Source of the DNA: Muscardinus avellanarius
Lineage: Eukaryota; Chordata; Mammalia; Rodentia; Gliridae
Direction of reading: 5' to 3'
DNA length: 64,000 nucleotides
Assembly: GCA_963383645.1 (NCBI GenBank)
Contig: OY726560.1
Coordinates: 82,069,593-82,133,592 of the forward strand
Below the pieces are notes generated by a model. It saw only the letters and a program-made list of their open reading frames with translations, made no database searches and had not been told where the DNA came from. The position numbers and the translations under genes were made by a program. Shown piece by piece: positions 46,830-57,690 of the stretch. Each line of letters begins with the position of its first letter. Position 1 is the first letter of the stretch.

Positions 46830-47595
46830 TATTAAGAATTAGCACATGTATATAGGTCCTACTTTTTTCTTTCTTAGAATTTAGATAACTGAACGTCAAC
46901 CTTCCAAATAGCAGTCATGAAAAACATCTACCTGTGATACACTGGAAATAGATTCTTTGAAAATGCAATTACATAAAAATTTTAAAATCAGTATTTCAAA
47001 ATACAAAAATCTCTTCATTTTGAACAAATTCTTGGCCTGTGTGTGGCCCACCCAGTGGAGCCAGGGCAAAAGGCTTCACCGGGAGGACTGGGGTGGGGGC
47101 AGAAGGCTACAGGCCAGAGTCTGGAGAGAACATCATGCTCCTCATCCCTTTCTTTTCAGGAGGAATGGAGATGTCCGCTGCTTTTGAGAAAAGTGGAAAG
47201 ACAAAGGAGAGAGCTGAGCTCAAGTTCTAATGACAGGAAATTCTCTAATTTGCCCATGAACAAGCAGAATTAAGGAAAGCACTCAGGAGAATGAGAGTGC
47301 CCATCCCCAGGGCTCCTGTGCTAGGCAGAATGGAGTGGCAGACAGAGGAGATGACAGTCCCCAGCAGCTGGGAGAGGCCCAGAGACTGCAAGGCCAGGAG
47401 CAGAGGAGGAGACTGGAGTTCAGTCCCCACTTTTGTTGATGGTCTTCTTGCTACTGGAGTTGGAGAGAATCTCAGAGGAGGGAGCTTTCTAGCTGAAGGG
47501 GATGCTGAGGCCAGCAGGGGTGCTTACTGATCCTCCTAGCTTCCCTGTGGGGGCCCAGATCCTGCAGAGTGTGCAGTAGGTGTGGGGCACCCTTG
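46830..47595. other. Unassigned sequence with a GC-richer block
   Basis: 47,035-47,595 is clearly richer in G and C than its flanks. All three plus frames are open in parts (46,957-47,187, 47,039-47,230, 47,043-47,273, 47,291-47,530). I recognise no protein. An acceptor-like tttcttttcag/gag occurs at about 47,160, but no exon model follows. Confidence 0.35.
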
Positions 47596-47597
47596 GG

Positions 47598-48062
47598 AGG
47601 CATCTAAGTGTCCATCAACTGATGAAGGGATAAAGATGTGGTACGTGGTGCTCATGCACAATGAGATGCTATTTTACTATTACCATATAAAGAATAAAGT
47701 CCTGCCATTTGTAACAACAAATTTCTCTAAAGATCATTATCTTAAGTGAAAGAAGCCAGACGCAGAAAGACAAGTCTAAAAATGTCCATGCCATAGAAAT
47801 TGAGAATGGAATGGTGGTTACCAGAGGCTAGGGAGAGTAGGGAAAAGAGAAAGATGGGGACCAATGAATAGCAGCCAGAAGTTTTGGGCACCTTTGCACA
47901 GTAGAAGACCATAGAGAATGACCATGAAGTGTATATTTAGAAAAGCTAAGTGTAAAGATTTTGAATGCTTTTACCATTAAGAAAGCATAATGTTTGAGGA
48001 GCTAGACATATTTAAATTAATTTAAACATTACACTACATATATATTTATGTATCAAAATGCA
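47598..48062 (+). mobile_element. Ancient L1 (L1M-like) 3' end
   Basis: Sense L1 order: ctaagtgtccatcaactgat, atttcaagtgaaagaagccag-like text at 47,735-47,760, gaatggaatggtggttacca, gaggctagggagagtag, then a worn tail acatatatatttatgtatca. Different from the local young L1 end and much older. Confidence 0.75.
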
Positions 48063-48425
48063 ATAGTATCAAAACATCATTAATACATGGTACCCCACTT
48101 ACAATTTTTATGCTTTTATGGATCAGCTAAAATTATTTTGAAATTTAACAAAAAGTACTTATCCATCACTTCTTAACTTTCCTTCGTACAAATCCTTTCT
48201 CATGGGCAAATTGGACCCTCCTGAGACAGGAAGGGAACTGAAACTACAGATCCTTTTGCACTGAAGACAAGAGAGACTAGAGATGGGCAGCTGGGGTGGA
48301 GTCAGGGTTTCCAGAATATTGCCCCAACAAACCAATGTAGATCCACAGACACCATTTACACTTTCATTCTACTGTGCATAGATTATATACATATATGTAT
48401 ACATAAATATTTATTCATTCATTCT
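48063..48425. other. Unassigned sequence
   Basis: Nothing recognised between the ancient L1 end and the ID-like fragment. Confidence 0.4.
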
Positions 48426-48429
48426 GCAG

Positions 48430-48515
48430 TGCAGAAGATGAATCTAGGATTACTAGGCTAATTAGTTTTCCACATACTTGCCAAGCACTATCCTACTGAA
48501 CTATTTTTCTGGCCC
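48430..48515 (-). mobile_element. ID element, old, antisense
   Basis: gaatctaggattactaggct, cttgccaagcactatcctac and gaactatttttctggccc follow the reverse ID monomer (aagcgctctaccactgagct order). Confidence 0.6.
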
Positions 48516-48594
48516 CCTGGACCCAGATTTAAATTTTCAGACAAAAGAGCCTCCTCATTTCTTATTCAAGGATACTGACATAGTACATATTCTT

Positions 48595-48788
48595 TTTTTT
48601 GGTGGTACCGGGGTTCCTGGAAACCCTTTTACCTTCGGGCTACACTCCCAGACCTATTTTATACTGTTTTATTTTTAATTTGGAAACAGGGTCTCTTAAG
48701 CCAGCAAAGCTGGCTTCGAACCTGTGCTGTCCTCCTGTCTCAGCCTCCCAAGTGCGAGGATTACAAGTGTGTGCCACCACTCCCGGGT
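48595..48788 (-). mobile_element. B1-dID SINE, young subfamily, 14-bp TSD
   Basis: Reverse dimer from ggtggtaccggggttcctgg to gccaccactcccggg. Direct repeat tagtacatattctt at 48,581-48,594 and 48,789-48,802. Confidence 0.94.
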
Positions 48789-48919
48789 TAGTACATATTC
48801 TTAACTTTATTCCCTTCACTCCCTGTAAGCCTTGTTTTAATGGTTCTTTCTTTCTTCTTTCCTCCATAATCCTACCTTATCTTCCAGTTCTTTCATAGCC
48901 AACAATTCTCTTCTATCTC

Positions 48920-48945
48920 TAAATAAATAAATAAATAAATAAATA
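48920..48945. repeat. (AAAT)n
   Basis: Short AAAT array at ctaaataaataaataa, not attached to a recognisable SINE. Confidence 0.8.
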
Positions 48946-49099
48946 ATTGCCTTTCTTCATTCTGTATCCCTATAAAGTAATTTCCCTATCACCTCCCCTC
49001 AGTACAGTGCCTGGCACATCAAAGAGTCTCGATTGACTAGTCGATTCATCTAGTCTGTTGACTAGATGGATGAGCTGAATGCAAATAAAAGAAAACACT

Positions 49100-49304
49100 G
49101 AGCCTGGTGCGGTGGTGCACGCTTGTAATCATTGTAATCCCAGTACTGAGACAGGATCATAGTTTCATGGCCAGCCCCAACTACTTAGGTCTTCTGCAAC
49201 TAAGTGAGACAATGTTTCAAAATAAATAATCAAAAGTAGGGCTGGGGGTATAGCTCGCACATAGAATGCCCCTGGGTTCAATCCCAGCACCACACATGCA
49301 AAAA

Positions 49305-49351
<47 letters not shown>

Positions 49352-49355
49352 ATTT
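49100..49355 (+). mobile_element. B1-dID SINE with long (AAAT)n tail
   Basis: gagcctggtgcggtggtgca start with a short internal duplication (cttgtaatcattgtaatccc), an ID part with tatagctcgcacatagaatg and a tail of about 13 AAAT units. Direct repeat aaataaaagaaaa on both sides (about 49,083-49,095 and 49,358-49,370). Confidence 0.9.
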
Positions 49356-49370
49356 AAAAATAAAAGAAAA

Positions 49371-50308
49371 TACCAGTTGACAATTATCTTTGCTTAGGTG
49401 GAACTTAGTATCAATTTTCAGAATGCTTCAGAACTGAGTATTTCTAGCAACCAAGAGTATTTTAATGTATTTCTGGAGTATCTAAGAAATACTTCATTTT
49501 AATCAATTACACCTATTTCTAGAAGATTCTCTGGATATTCTCCTCGGATTTGGCAGTAAACCTTTCCTTCTCTCTCTCTTTTGTCCGGCTTCCTTCCTTC
49601 TTCTCTGAGTCCTGACTTTTAGTGACCTGCATTGGAGGGGAACTCTGAGGCACACAGATGATCAAAAGCCTTGTTTTATCCACTGGCATCAATCTCCTCC
49701 TCACCCATTTGGTCATTTTAACTAACTTTTTAACAGCTTGTAGACCTGCCTATAGGAGCTAAGAATCAATAAAGGAATCACTGATAAGACAGCTGGCAAA
49801 CAAAAAGAGCATCCTTTGGGATGAGCAGCCATATCCAGAAATTTGCTTCAGAATGAGTCATCCTGCCTTTTATCCATTACAGGATACTGAAGTAACAGTG
49901 ACACAGGGCATTAAAAAGGTAATGAGCCAGCCCCTTCCCTCTATGAGATTATAAATTAGACATGCAAAAACCACCACTCTCACAACATCCACAAATAGCT
50001 TTCTTAATATCCATAACATGGATATCCTCTAGACTACACATTAAAATGATTACTGTTATTCAAATTATTTTTTCATTCCAAGTTTAGGTCTTCTATGATT
50101 TTTATGTGAAGGGTTTAAGTCTTTTTTAAATCATTTTTAGCTTATATTATTAGTTTTTCAGATCATTAATTTCAGGTATTTTTGTATTTTGTCTCTCTAA
50201 TTATATTATAATCCCTTTAATGGCTTCAGAAAAACCGTTATTTTTTAGATTTTAGTTAATTGAACTACGTGCTTTGATCAGGGTACGTGGTTACGATATG
50301 ATAGATTT
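49371..50308. other. Unassigned sequence
   Basis: No repeat or gene recognised. The minus frame 49,519-49,716 is lysine/glutamate-rich with no domain. Confidence 0.4.
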
Positions 50309-50323
50309 AAAAATTATGAAGAA

Positions 50324-50515
50324 GCCAGGCATGGTGGCACATGCTTGTAATCCCCGCGCTTGGGAGGCGGAAACAGGAGGATTGCTCAGGTTGGAAGCCA
50401 GCCATGCTGGCTTAAGAGACCCTGTTTCCAAATAAAAATATTAAAAAAAAAACAGGTCTGAGAGTATAGCCAGGAGGTAGAAGGGCTTCCAGGAACCTCA
50501 GTACCACCCAAAAAA
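50324..50515 (+). mobile_element. B1-dID SINE, young subfamily, 15-bp TSD
   Basis: gccaggcatggtggcacatg start, gctggcttaagagaccctgt, an ID part with gccaggaggtagaagggct, and a poly-A tail. Direct repeat aaaaattatgaagaa at 50,309-50,323 and 50,516-50,530. Confidence 0.94.
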
Positions 50516-50530
50516 AAAAATTATGAAGAA

Positions 50531-51405
50531 CTAAGAAATCTGGTTAAGAGTGAATTTTAGGATATCTAAACTGAGATTGAGAGGCCTATTTGGAATCTCA
50601 AAACTTTCCTCTTTCATTTCCCTCCTTTTTTGATCCATCCACTTTCAACATTGTTTTGACTTTAGGTAGAGTCTTCTGATCTTTATTTTAAATATAAATT
50701 ATTTTAAATATAAAATTATTTGAATATGTGCTCAGGAGTTAGCAAGGGAGTCTAGTCTTAAATATTATTAAGTATAAATACTGTAAGTTCAGCTCCAGAT
50801 ATTAAAAGTGTTGTTCTCAGAAATGTTTAGTATTATTTGTTCTGTGATGAAGCCCATAGACTTTAGTTCTGGTCTCGGGAAGTATAAGAGACACTTATTC
50901 AGACTGTATTGTAACTAGCTCTCTATTGCTCAAAGACAAGGGCATCTTAATGCCTTCCTCTCTTTATATTATGTTCTGGATATGGCAATTGCCAAGACTT
51001 TAAAATTGAAACACAAGTGTGAAGCCCAAAGGTATTTTGGAATGGGGAGTATTTAAGGAGCTAAAGTTGTTTATAGTTAAGATAAAATTACTTAACAATT
51101 TCAAAATTGTTTAAAATTAAGCTAAAATGATTTAGTTTTTAAACTTTGTATAAACCATTTTAATGTGTTCATCACTAATTAAAGAAATGGAACTAGTTTG
51201 TTAGAACACATCAGATTTATGCACACTGAAAGGAGAATCATTTGCATCTCATTTGTTATTCGGGGAGAAATTATCAAGACTGATTGATTCGAGTTATTCC
51301 AATTTTTGTTGTCTGACTGTTGGCCACCTTTTTTTGATTATACAATCATTAAAAGTCTTTCAGCTATTCTGGAGGCATGAATACATTACATTAAACACAG
51401 CATTA
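50531..51405. other. Unassigned AT-rich sequence
   Basis: No open frame of note and no recognised repeat. Confidence 0.4.
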
Positions 51406-51407
51406 TC

Positions 51408-51556
51408 TGGTACTGCGAATTGAACCCAGGGATGTTCTACCTCTGAGCTATATCCCCAGCCCCCACCCCTTTTTATTTTTTCCTAGAGATGGTCTCACTT
51501 AGTCACCTAGGCTGGTCTTGAAGGTGCAATTATCTCGCCTCAACCTCCCAAATACG
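51408..51556 (-). mobile_element. B1-dID SINE, diverged
   Basis: Reverse ID part ggtactgcgaattgaaccca, then cccagcccccacccc, then a B1 part truncated after caacctcccaaatac. Confidence 0.75.
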
Positions 51557-52390
51557 TTTTTATGACAAATTTTACAAAGTGTATTTTTGCCAGATTCAAA
51601 TTCTGCATAGCCAATCATCATGAACAATTTACCAAATGTCTGCTAGATGAATTGAATAAACAAAAAAGTCAGTTCCTCATCTTTTATAAGGCGCAGTATC
51701 TATTTTCAATAAAAATGTGAATTCTCTGTAAAAAATAAATAAATACACTGTTATCTACATGCTGCAAGTTACTGCACACTCATGCATAACACATTTTTGG
51801 TGAGGAAGAAGATAAAAGAATATGTTTTTTTGTTTAAAATACATAATTTACAGAAAGAACTAAAAACTCATAGTTACACAAAGGGAACACAAGATAACCC
51901 ATTCAGCTCCAGTCCATAAAAGATGGGCCAGTGGATATGTGGAAGTTTTAGACTGTTCTCTCTGAAAGAAGATATATCAGCCACTCCAAATACAAGTCAT
52001 TGCTCACTCAAGCAATCCAGTAATATATCCCAATCCCTGAGTTACATCTTATCATTTTATTTGCAGTAACATCAAAAAACAAATATGTTGAAAGCAAATG
52101 TAAGAGAAATTAGACTAAAAGACTCACATTCAATGTCTTCTTTGAGGAGCTGTCCCAGTCTCTAAGACAGGAGAGAATAAAGGACCACCAAGTAGGAAGT
52201 GCAGGAAGGTGCCTGTCTAGGGCCTTGGAGTCAGGGAGGCTCCCAGGATGAGGTCTGAGACCAGCCTCCTTTCTATGCTTTGACCACTCAATTCTCCCTA
52301 TCCACCTCTTATTTTTATTTGATGACAGTGGCTGGAAGCAAACATCATCCATTAGGTTTCAAAATACCTAATTCAATATTTTAATGGCTT
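51557..52390. other. Unassigned sequence
   Basis: No recognised feature. The minus frame 52,110-52,352 has no known domain. Confidence 0.4.
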
Positions 52391-52433
52391 TTTCATACTG
52401 GAGATTAAACCCAGAAGCATTCGACACCAGAAC

Positions 52434-53212
52434 TGTACCAGTATTAGGAAATGGCCTAAAAATATATTTTTTTAAAGTTTTGGTATTAATGTATCAAAAA
52501 TTGGTTTATCGAAAGTGGAGTTCAAAAAGGTAAAAAGAAAAGCAGTTAGGGCTTGGTTACTGTCAGGCACTCAGGTAACTGTTATAATACAAAGTACCCT
52601 AACTAAAAGTAATTAGCAAGTGGAGAGAGGAGTTGGAACCTAGAACCTTCACATTCTAAAAACAGGTTTGCATAATAAATAACATCTAGCAAGAAGCTAA
52701 GAATTCCCCAAGAGTGTGGGAGGAGGGTACTGACCTTTGTGAAAGGAAAGCAGATACCACTTGGTCCCTGACCTTGTGGATCATTCTGATACTAACAAAG
52801 AAACCTCGGCTTACACCTGCAGTAAGGCTGGAAGGTTTTTGCCAGGCCAGAAATCCCTATAATCATAACAAAAGGGGCCTGAAGGGAGTTAAGGGGCAGA
52901 CTTACACCTAGGTCAAAGGTAGAGCTCTGGTAGAGCAAGATAGGGGCTATGTATCTATAAAAACTGGTCTGTATTTAGAACTCTGGTGACTTCATTTTAG
53001 GTCACCCCTCCTATACTATCCCGGGGCTGTATTAAACTATATTCTGTATTTCCATCTTTGTAATAATAAACTCATTTAAGCTTTCAGCAAAAGTTTGGAC
53101 TAGTGTTTTATCTGTAATTAGTATAAAACAAGTACCTGAGGTTGCATCTCTCTCACTGGAGCAATTTTGGGGGCCTAACAGGGTCCCCAGAACAGTTCCT
53201 AAAATTGTAACA
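52434..53212 (+). mobile_element. Solo LTR of an endogenous retrovirus, copy 1
   Basis: 779 bp beginning tgtaccagtattaggaaatg and ending cctaaaattgtaaca. TATA box tataaaaa at 52,956-52,963 and AATAAA at 53,065-53,070 place U3, R and U5. Flanks AGAAC (52,429-52,433) and AGAGC (53,213-53,217) fit a 5-bp TSD with one change. No gag, pol or env sequence is attached. Confidence 0.82.
52956..53070 (+). promoter_or_regulatory. LTR promoter TATA box and polyadenylation signal
   Basis: TATAAAAA at 52,956, expected start about 25-30 bp downstream, and AATAAA at 53,065. These are the standard U3/R and R/U5 signals of the LTR. Whether they are still active cannot be told from sequence. Confidence 0.55.
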
Positions 53213-53284
53213 AGAGCTCTTAGGCTTTCTTTCTTGCTTGCTTACTTTCTTGATTACTTTTTCTTTATTTATTCTTTTTTTTTT

Positions 53285-53468
53285 CTTAGTTTTGATACTG
53301 GGGATTGAACTCAGGGCATTCTACCTCCAAGCTACATTCCCAGTCCTTTTTAATTTTTATTTTGAAACAGGGTTTCAGTAAGTTTCTGAGGTTGTCCTTG
53401 AATCTGCCATCCTCCTGTCTCAGCCTTCTAAGTACTAGGATTACAGGCATGTGCCTCCAGGCTGGGCT
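53285..53468 (-). mobile_element. B1-dID SINE nested in a SINE
   Basis: Reverse dimer from tgatactggggattgaactc to catgtgcctccaggctgggc. It lies between the ID and B1 halves of an older SINE of the same orientation. Confidence 0.85.
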
Positions 53469-53558
53469 TAGTTTTTATTTTGAAATGGTGTCTTGCTAAG
53501 TTGTTGAGAATCTCACTAAGTTGCTGAGGCTGGCCTCAAACCTGAAATCTTCCTGTCA

Positions 53559-53995
53559 GTCAAAGACACATTTCTCTCTTTCCTCCCATTCCACCTCCTC
53601 CCCCTCAAACATGTCCAAAGCCTGCCTTTCAGTATCAGCCTAGCCACTTAGCTATTTTTTCCATAGACTCACCCCTACTCCAGCTAGGACTGATGATCCT
53701 TAATCTTAGAAAAACACCATTACATCACAGAAGGACTGTGGCACCCTAGTTTGAGTGACCAGCTTGTTCCTAGGGCTTGAATGATTTCCTGTCCTTCTTA
53801 GTATAATTCTTTCCTGATAACACCCCATATATGCCACTCCCCCTCACACCTGAGTTTTCTCAATGAAGAATCCCTCTCCAGCAGCCACATGATCTGTGAC
53901 CAGCAGTCATACCACCTGCAGTCAGTGGCCTGAAGATGTCAATTTCTGACACAAAGTCTGGTGCAGATGTTAACATGTCCCTGGGGTTAAGAGCA
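53559..53995. other. Unassigned sequence
   Basis: No recognised feature, C/T-rich at 53,575-53,610. Confidence 0.4.
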
Positions 53996-53999
53996 CCTA

Positions 54000-54180
54000 G
54001 TCTGAAGGTTAGCTTTACCTGTTAATTATTTGAGTCACAGGCAAGTCCCTTAACTTCTCTTTCAATCTCTCTGTAAAAATGGGACAAATAACACTGAGGA
54101 TACTGTAATAGTTGTGAGAATTAAAGAGCATATATGCAAAGCACAGTGCTTGGGCTCAGTGCCAGCTCACAGGAAGCCAT
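54000..54180 (+). mobile_element. MIR SINE fragment
   Basis: Sense MIR order: tgagtcacaggcaagtccct, taacttctctttcaatctct, ctgtaaaaatgggacaaata, tgtgagaattaaagagcata, aaagcacagtgcttgg. Confidence 0.75.
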
Positions 54181-54406
54181 CATGAGGCTATGCCACTATG
54201 CTCTGCCCAGTTCTATGCCAAGCCAGTGACATGGGTAGCTCTGTGCCTTACTTTCCAGATGAGTTTCCTCTGCTAGGGCAGAAGCATGTTCATTTTATCC
54301 CTAGAATGACTTTCATGAAGATTGTGTGCAAGGCCAACCATTAACAGTGCTCTCACTAAAATAAATACCAAGAAGATTCTTGGAAATCATTTTAAAAAGC
54401 CTTGTG

Positions 54407-54439
54407 ATGAATGTATTAATCACACATTAATACATTCAT
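54407..54439. repeat. Perfect 14-bp inverted repeat
   Basis: atgaatgtattaat (54,407-54,420), five bases cacac, then attaatacattcat (54,426-54,439). Would form a hairpin with a 14-bp stem. No repeat family assigned. Confidence 0.85.
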
Positions 54440-54742
54440 GAGTTATTAACTCAACTAATTTCAAGGGAAGCTAAAGTGGGACACATCCGATGTAGCCCAA
54501 ACAATCTAAACCTCAAAGTGAAAGGACTCTTATCCAGAAAGACAAAAGAAATCTGGCTCTTGAGAGAATAGATAAGATGAAAAGAAGGGATAAAATGAAA
54601 AAGCAATGATTTCCCGGTTTGCTAACGATTAGATGATGTATGCTTTACTTTGTAACAGAGTAATTATACAGATGCTTCTACTTTGTTCAGACAAAATATA
54701 GAAGGAATGTCCCAACTTTCTTAGAACTAAAAGAAGCTCAAA
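54440..54742. other. Unassigned sequence
   Basis: Nothing recognised between the hairpin and the second LTR. Confidence 0.4.
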
Positions 54743-54747
54743 AAAAT

Positions 54748-55346
54748 TGTACCAGTATTGGGAATGGCTTGGGAAGATTTGAGAAAGCTCTGATTATTAA
54801 TAGGTATATTTCAAAAATAATTGTGTCAAAATGGCAGACCTGGGGAAAGGAAGACTTGGTCTTGGTTTCAGTCAGGAAGCAAACAGCTATTGAAACTTAG
54901 ATTGACTTAGCTAAAAGTAATTAGCAAGTCCATAGGAGAGGGGAGCTAAGACTTTCTCTTTCTAAAGACAGATCTACATAATAATCTAGCTAGGATGGGA
55001 GGAGGGGATTGACCTTTGTGAATGACACCTTGGTGGGGGGAGGTACCTTACAGGGTAAGGGGAGGAACCTTACAGGGACATTTACTATGTCAGAATTACA
55101 TAAACAAGATGGAGGTCATAGGTATAAAAGGTCTGGTCCACATGTTGTACTTTGGTGGGGCATTCACTCGAACCATCCTCCCATTAATTCAAGAATGGCA
55201 TGGGGCTGTAACTATCTTCTGTATTTCTATCTTTTTAATAAACTTCTTTAAATCTTCAGCAAGAGTCCAGGCTATTATATACTTATCCTTAGCTCAGGAC
55301 AAGAACCCATGGTTTTTCAGTTTTTCTGTTTTTTTTTTTTTGTGTG

Positions 55347-55410
<64 letters not shown>

Positions 55411-55503
55411 AGGGAAATTGTGTCAGGAACCTAACAGGGGACAGTTTTCCCAAAACCATAACATCATCTTCACCAAACTGTAACATATTCACAAACCATA
55501 ACA
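54748..55503 (+). mobile_element. Solo LTR of an endogenous retrovirus, copy 2
   Basis: 756 bp beginning tgtaccagtattgggaatgg and ending accataaca. TATA-like tataaaa at 55,123-55,129 and AATAAA at 55,237-55,242. It aligns with copy 1 over its length (shared aaaagtaattagcaagt, gaggggattgacctttgtg, aacctaacaggg), with an added (GT)n in U5. Perfect 5-bp TSD AAAAT at 54,743-54,747 and 55,504-55,508. Short frames in it (55,009-55,411) are not viral genes. Confidence 0.88.
55340..55408. repeat. (GT)n microsatellite inside LTR U5
   Basis: GT array with one TTT interruption, present in LTR copy 2 but not in copy 1. Confidence 0.93.
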
Positions 55504-55508
55504 AAAAT

Positions 55509-55770
55509 GACCTTATGAAGAAAGGGAGAAATCTGTGAGTCTTCTTTGAGGATCTCTAAAGCAAAGCTTCTCAGGTTTAACGTGCATGTTCATCACCTGG
55601 ATACTGTTAAAATGCAAATTCTCATTCTGAACCAAAAGACTTGCAGAGTGGTCCAAGAGTCTACATTTTTAAGAAGGTGAGGGCCAGACTTGTGGGAAAG
55701 CCCTGGGTATCCAGTGGGGGCAAGGGACTTCCCTCTACCATGGACACTTGTGCTGTATCTACACACCACT

Positions 55771-55772
<2 letters not shown>
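55509..55772. other. Unassigned sequence
   Basis: Text at 55,580-55,640 (catcacctggatactgttaa, atgcaaattctcattctgaa) has the feel of an old interspersed repeat of the MER type, but I cannot assign it. Confidence 0.3.

Positions 55773-55814
<42 letters not shown>
55773..55814. repeat. (CA)n microsatellite
   Basis: About 21 uninterrupted CA units. Confidence 0.95.
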
Positions 55815-55815
<1 letters not shown>

Positions 55816-56990
55816 AGATCGTCTGAGTTACATCATACCTCTTATAGACAATGGGGGTTTGAGCACCTAGAAACACTGTCCAGGATCAAGCCAGATGCCA
55901 GGTATGCAGACATCAGAAAGACCTCAGAAAGCTGAGGCTCAATGCAAAGGGGGTGGTGTGAGGAAAAACTAGGGAAAGAATGAGCAAAAACCTCCGTGGA
56001 GGGGCTCCCTCTCGGCCACATGGCCCTCATTTGTCTCCATCACAGCTGATTTCTTCCAGCCTGGCAGAGCACTGGCATGCAGCCAACACTCAATGCACTG
56101 AGTTAAGAGGATGAAACAAATCTGCTCTGTCACCTCCAATGCCACTGACCACAGCCTCATGTCCTTTGGGTGGCCTCCTCAAATACTACCAATTCAGTTG
56201 TCCTTTGAGGTCACAAGATGTGACAATTGTTGTACCACTTCTCCTAATCGATCAGCTCCTCTTTACAACCCATTCCCTGACCAGATTTATTCCCTTGCTC
56301 TCTTGCAAATACCCACAGTTCCTGTTCTTCTGTCCATCATTTGCCATTTCTGGCAAAATCTCAAGTAAGAGTGAATTTCATTATCATCCTTTTACTACCT
56401 GCATCCATTCACCTGGGGAATGGCGCCTGCTCCCCCCTGCCACTTGCTGCCTGTGTTCCACCCATGAAGGCACCCCCCTTTTTTATCATTGTGCCAAGTA
56501 TGCTACTACTGTAACAGTGCCTCATCTCAGGTTACATGTAGCTGCCACCCTTGTTTCCTTCAGCTCTCTGCGTAAATGAAAGAACAGAAACCCATCCCTA
56601 ACTGCTCTGCACAAAACAGAACCCTTCCCCAGGCTCATCCCTCTGCTTCATTTTATTTCGTAGCAGACATCAACTGAAATATTGTGTACTGTTTACAGTT
56701 TTAAAAATATTTTCTATATTTCTTCTCTGCAGTGCAAGTTACTGTGCCTTTGGTCTCAATAAAAGTACTTCAAATGTGAAAAAAGCTGACTGGAGTTGAT
56801 AAATGTCTAAACGAATGCATCTGAAAATCTGAATGCTGCAGATAAAAGGAACAAAATCAAGTGTATTTGGTAATGCAGCAAATTTCTCTTAGCCAACTTA
56901 TTCTTCCATTCTCTTAAGTGACTATTTCAACCATTGTTTCTTCATGCCTATAATTCTCCTCTCACCATACCACACACACCAGCAGATGGC
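55815..56990. other. Unassigned sequence, possible L2 traces
   Basis: 56,110-56,580 is C/T-rich with open frames in two registers (56,111-56,368, 56,139-56,579). The text resembles worn L2 sequence but is not convincing. No gene called. Confidence 0.3.
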
Positions 56991-56992
56991 TT

Positions 56993-57167
56993 TCCTTCTC
57001 CTCCTTCTTCTCCTTCTTCTTCTTCTTTTCATTCTCCTCCTCCTTCTCCTCCTCCTCCTCCTCCTCCTCCTCCTCCTCCTCCTCCTCCTCCTCCTCCTCC
57101 TCCTCCCCTTTCTTCTTCTTCCTCTTCTTCTTCTCCTTCTTCTTCTTCTTCTTCTTCTTCTTTTTTC

Positions 57168-57213
<46 letters not shown>

Positions 57214-57222
57214 TTCTCTCTC
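56993..57222. repeat. Compound polypyrimidine tract (CTT/CCT)n-(CT)n
   Basis: About 225 bp of almost pure C/T on the plus strand: TTC/TCC triplets, then (CCT)n at 57,040-57,104, then TTC triplets, then (CT)n at 57,172-57,210. All long frames here (polyarginine, polyglycine, polyproline, polyserine) are artefacts of the repeat. Confidence 0.97.
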
Positions 57223-57269
57223 TCATGTTGAAAGCTAATCCCCATTATGAAATATAAGAAACGTGATCT

Positions 57270-57690
57270 TAAAACACCTGCAACCCCAGTACTTAGGAGG
57301 CTGAGACAAAAGGATTGCAGGTTCAAGGCCAGCCTCAACAACTTAGGTAGATCCTCAGAAACTTAGCAAGACCCTTTTTCAAAATAAAAAGAGGTAAGTT
57401 ACGCCCGGTGTGGTGGCACATGCTTGTAATCCCTCACTTGGGAGGCGCAGACAGGAGAATCACACAGATTCAAAGTCAGCCACGCTCGCTTAAGAGACCC
57501 TGTTTCCAAATAAAATAAAAAGTATAAAATAGGTCTGGGAGTGTAGCCCGGAGGTAGAAGGGCTTCCTGGAACACCATACCACCAAAAAAAAAAAAAAAA
57601 AAAAAAAAACGAGAGATAAGTTTATCTCAGTTTATCTCAGAGTTAGAATTCCCCTAGGTTAAATTTCCAGTAGCAAAAAAATATATAAAA
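57270..57690 (+). mobile_element. B1-dID SINE split by a young SINE
   Basis: B1 part (gcaaccccagtacttaggag, caaggccagcctcaacaact) at 57,270-57,390. The ID part (gagttagaattcccctaggt) resumes at about 57,612-57,690. The inner SINE lies between. Confidence 0.8.
57401..57610 (+). mobile_element. B1-dID SINE, young subfamily, nested
   Basis: cgcccggtgtggtggcacat start, gctcgcttaagagaccctgt, an ID part with gcccggaggtagaagggct and a long poly-A tail. Flanks gaggtaagtta and gagataagttta are a likely imperfect TSD. Confidence 0.9.

Larger units (their letters stand above)
52396..53558 (-). mobile_element. Old B1-dID SINE split by an LTR and by a second SINE
   Basis: Reverse ID part (atactggagattaaaccca) at 52,396-52,433. 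It resumes after the LTR at 53,213 with agagctcttaggct and a T/C-rich stretch. The linker and B1 part (tattttgaaatggtgtcttg, ctgaggctggcctcaaac) lie at 53,469-53,558. The intervening pieces are later insertions. Confidence 0.65.

Noticed and set aside
52434..55503. A 3-kb endogenous provirus with two LTRs
   Set aside because: Each LTR has its own target duplication, and the interior holds a SINE and a MIR, not retroviral genes.
56922..57341. Long frames with polyarginine, polyglycine, polyproline or polyserine on both strands
   Set aside because: They are translations of a (CTT/CCT)n-(CT)n tract; every frame is open because the repeat lacks stops.
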